Shown one piece after another: positions 5,389-7,090 of a stretch of 7,090 nucleotides of DNA. The stretch spans positions 1 to 7,090 of the forward strand of contig CASELB010000184.1 of NCBI GenBank assembly GCA_949288685.1, written 5' to 3'. The notes beneath the pieces are model-generated. The model did not search any database and was not told the DNA's origin. It saw nothing but the letters and a program-made list of their open reading frames with translations. Source of the stretch: an uncultured bacterium. GTDB lineage: Bacteria > Cyanobacteriota > Vampirovibrionia > Gastranaerophilales > Gastranaerophilaceae. The stretch's first letter is position 1; the number at the start of each line of letters is the position of its first letter. The translations under genes were made by a program, and so were the position numbers.

Positions 5389-5418
5389 CTGGAAATCATT
5401 TTTCTTCTCGGCTACAAT
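5389..5418 (+). promoter_or_regulatory. Probable promoter of the 5451 gene
   Basis: TACAAT (5413-5418) is a 5/6 match to the -10 consensus. The -35 is poor (CTGGAA at 5389-5394, 18-nt spacer). Transcription would start near 5425, leaving a short leader that contains AGAGG (5436-5440) ten bases before the ATG. Lying just after a terminator, some promoter is required here. Confidence 0.45.
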
Positions 5419-5450
5419 GATGTCTGTAGTATTTTAGAGGTAGTATTGGG

Positions 5451-5951
5451 ATGAATATTAAAGAAGATAAAATTTTATTACCGGAAGAAGTAAGAAGAAT
5501 TTTGAATGCAGACAACAGAGAGATTGTAGATTTGTGTAAGCAAACTTCTGTTTTGCCGAAGAAAAATCGTGAAGGTCAATTATACTTCTCTCTCGACGAA
5601 GTTAAAAGATTAAAAAGGGCAAAAGAAAGCAAAGCTGCAGTGACAAATGCCGTTACTGCCGCTAACGGAAACTCTCAAGCTGTTGTCAATAACCTTTTAT
5701 CCACTCTAAAAACGCTTGAAAACAGTCTTACATCTTCTGTTGAAAAAGTACTTGATGATAAACTTGAAGGTATTGATGATTTAATTATTGAATTTGTACG
5801 CTGCAAAACCGAAAATGAAAGTTTGAAGAATAAAATTAATGAACTTAATAAAGAAAACTTTAATCTTAAAATGGCGGTAAACAGCTTTAAGCCTGTTATG
5901 TGCGGCTTGTTCATTAAAAAAGAAGATAATAACAATAATATATTATTTTAA
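5451..5951 (+). CDS. MerR-like helix-turn-helix protein with coiled-coil tail
   Basis: A 166-residue probable DNA-binding protein. Residues 8-57 look like a MerR/excisionase-type winged helix-turn-helix: LLPEEVRRIL as first helix, REIVDLCKQTSV as second, then LPKKNREGQLYFSLDEVKRLKR, which parallels the 'P-x-R-x-x-x-G-x-x-x-Y-s-x-x-d-v-x-x-L' wing of that superfamily. A polar Ala/Asn linker (60-78) leads to a long helical region (80-142) with heptad-like Leu/Ile spacing and many Lys/Glu/Asn, a probable coiled coil for dimerisation, and a short end (SFKPVMCGLF, then Asn-rich). No effector-binding domain of classical MerR proteins is present. It lies 60 nt upstream of recA with no terminator, so the two may be co-transcribed; whether it regulates recA or itself is unknown. 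Confidence 0.75.
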   Translation: MNIKEDKILLPEEVRRILNADNREIVDLCKQTSVLPKKNREGQLYFSLDEVKRLKRAKESKAAVTNAVTAANGNSQAVVNNLLSTLKTLENSLTSSVEKVLDDKLEGIDDLIIEFVRCKTENESLKNKINELNKENFNLKMAVNSFKPVMCGLFIKKEDNNNNILF

Positions 5952-6011
5952 TTTAATATAAGTATATTTAGGAATGTGCTATCAGGCATGGGAATTTGGG
6001 GAAGATAAGAA

Positions 6012-7031
6012 ATGGCAGAAGAAACAACAGTAAAATCAACAAACAATGAAGAGAGAAGTAAAGCGTTAAAACTCGCTATAGAAAAGATAGAAAAAGATTT
6101 TGGCAAAGGCTCTATAATGAAACTCGGTGATAAACCGGCAATCAATGTAGAGGCTATTCCGACAGGTTCGCTTGCGCTTGATATTGCGCTGGGTATTGGC
6201 GGTGTTCCGCGCGGAAGAATTATAGAAATCTATGGACCTGAATCTTCAGGTAAAACTACTCTGGCACAGCATATTGTTGCAGAGTGTCAAAAGAAAGGCG
6301 GAATTGCAGCATTCGTTGATGCTGAACACGCGCTTGACCCTGAATATGCAAGAAACCTCGGTGTAAATTTAGATGAACTTCTTATTTCTCAGCCTGATAC
6401 TGGTGAACAGGCTCTTGATATAACAGAAGAACTGGTACGCTCCGGGGCTGTAGATGTTGTAGTTGTCGATTCTGTTGCGGCTCTGGTTCCTAAGGCTGAA
6501 ATTGAAGGTTCTATGGAAGAGCAGCAAATGGGTTTGCAGGCTCGTCTGATGTCCAAGGCTTTAAGAAAATTAACGGGTATTATCGGTAAAACCAATACAA
6601 CAGTTATATTTATTAACCAGTTAAGACAAAAGATAGGTGTTATGTACGGCAATCCGGAAGTAACAACCGGCGGTAATGCATTGAAATATTATGCGTCTGT
6701 ACGTTTGGAAATAAGACGTGTTGAAGGGCTTAAAGGTGACGGTGAAGATATCGGAAACCATGTAAGGGTAAAGGTACTTAAAAATAAGGTTGCACCGCCA
6801 TTTAGAACTGCTGAATTTGATATTATTTTTGGCAAAGGTATTTGTAAAGTAGGCAACATTCTTGATGTGGCTGTTAACCTTAATATTGTAAAAAAAGCCG
6901 GTGCTTGGTTTAGTTATAATGAAGAAAAACTCGGACAAGGCAGAGATAAAGCTAAAGAAGTATTAACCAATAATCCTGATTTGCTCGCGGAAATTGAAGA
7001 ACTTGTAAGACAAAAACTCAGTGAAAATTAA
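6012..7031 (+). CDS. recA: Recombinase RecA
   Basis: RecA forms ATP-dependent filaments on single-stranded DNA, carries out homologous pairing and strand exchange, and stimulates LexA-type self-cleavage in the SOS response. The 339-residue protein is full length apart from lacking the long acidic tail of some homologues. Key motifs are present: Walker [10 protein letters not shown] (75-83, K81), catalytic E105 in DAEHALD, Walker B VVVVDS (D153), the MAW-region [41 protein letters not shown] (L2 loop, with the ATP-sensing Q203), and C-terminal [17 protein letters not shown]. The ATG at 6012 follows a GGGGAAG ribosome-binding site at 5998-6004. There is no clear promoter in the 60-nt gap and no GAAC-N4-GTTC SOS box. 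The last bases overlap a probable downstream start codon (7021). Confidence 0.97.
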   Translation: MAEETTVKSTNNEERSKALKLAIEKIEKDFGKGSIMKLGDKPAINVEAIPTGSLALDIALGIGGVPRGRIIEIYGPESSGKTTLAQHIVAECQKKGGIAAFVDAEHALDPEYARNLGVNLDELLISQPDTGEQALDITEELVRSGAVDVVVVDSVAALVPKAEIEGSMEEQQMGLQARLMSKALRKLTGIIGKTNTTVIFINQLRQKIGVMYGNPEVTTGGNALKYYASVRLEIRRVEGLKGDGEDIGNHVRVKVLKNKVAPPFRTAEFDIIFGKGICKVGNILDVAVNLNIVKKAGAWFSYNEEKLGQGRDKAKEVLTNNPDLLAEIEELVRQKLSEN

Positions 7032-7090
7032 CAGTATTACAAATATTTATAACAAGAATTTTACAGCTCGTTATGATAAAGAAACCGGCA
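7021..7090 (+). CDS. Start of a partial gene overlapping the recA stop
   Basis: A GTG at 7021, in a different frame from recA, opens a reading frame that stays open to the window end (23 complete codons). It overlaps recA by 11 nt. The predicted start [19 protein letters not shown] closely resembles in style the N-terminus of the 4801 protein (MKVNLIT, then NPAFNSR), which is the main reason to call it real. There is no good Shine-Dalgarno, so it would rely on translational coupling with recA. The only ATG in the last 60 bases is at 7073 (ATG ATA AAG) in another frame and is the alternative. The product cannot be named from so few residues. Confidence 0.45.
   Translation, partial: MKINSITNIYNKNFTARYDKETG

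Noticed and set aside
1..7090. CRISPR array, tRNA, rRNA, insertion sequence or att site
   Set aside because: No regularly spaced repeats, cloverleaf-like sequence, transposase or integrase motif, or long terminal repeats were seen on either strand.

Overview
The window is a gene-dense, AT-rich stretch of bacterial chromosome with every gene on the + strand. Two universally conserved genes anchor it: ribD (riboflavin biosynthesis) and recA (recombination and DNA repair). The lineage looks like the non-photosynthetic, gut-associated relatives of cyanobacteria (Vampirovibrionia/'Melainabacteria', order Gastranaerophilales). I infer this from the overall flavour: a low-GC genome, small orphan proteins that begin MKIN/MKVN followed by F-x-x-R style motifs, a NarL-type orphan regulator, and Gly/Ala-rich proteins of unknown function. 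No sequence search was possible, so this assignment is tentative.

Layout. Positions 1-168 are an AT-rich leader with no gene. At 169-759 and 898-2433 lie two Ala/Gly-rich proteins with hydrophobic segments and no recognisable family. The second is large and acidic, and ends in a low-complexity tail carrying three NPF tripeptides. At 2563-2787 is a 74-residue acidic protein of unknown function; three TTGCCG copies at exact 11-nt spacing lie upstream of it. ribD follows at 2842-3891, and its promoter spacing predicts a leaderless mRNA. Next are an orphan NarL/FixJ response regulator (4029-4700) and a DUF2023-like protein (4801-5265) behind a strong promoter. The latter has a 34-residue N-terminal extension whose coding sequence contains a perfect 9-bp hairpin. 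A clear rho-independent terminator (5295-5326) closes this block. Then come a MerR-like helix-turn-helix/coiled-coil protein (5451-5951), recA (6012-7031), and the start of a further gene that overlaps the recA stop and runs out of the window.

How the genes fit together. There is no single obvious operon: most genes have their own ribosome-binding site, and at least two have a consensus TTGACA promoter. The ribD / response regulator / DUF2023 block may share a flavin theme, since DUF2023 genes are, to my recollection, often next to flavodoxin genes. The HTH gene, recA and the overlapping gene have no terminator between them and could be one transcript. The least explained part is the left third (169-2787): two hydrophobic Ala/Gly-rich proteins and a small acidic protein, with partly similar leaders before the first and third.
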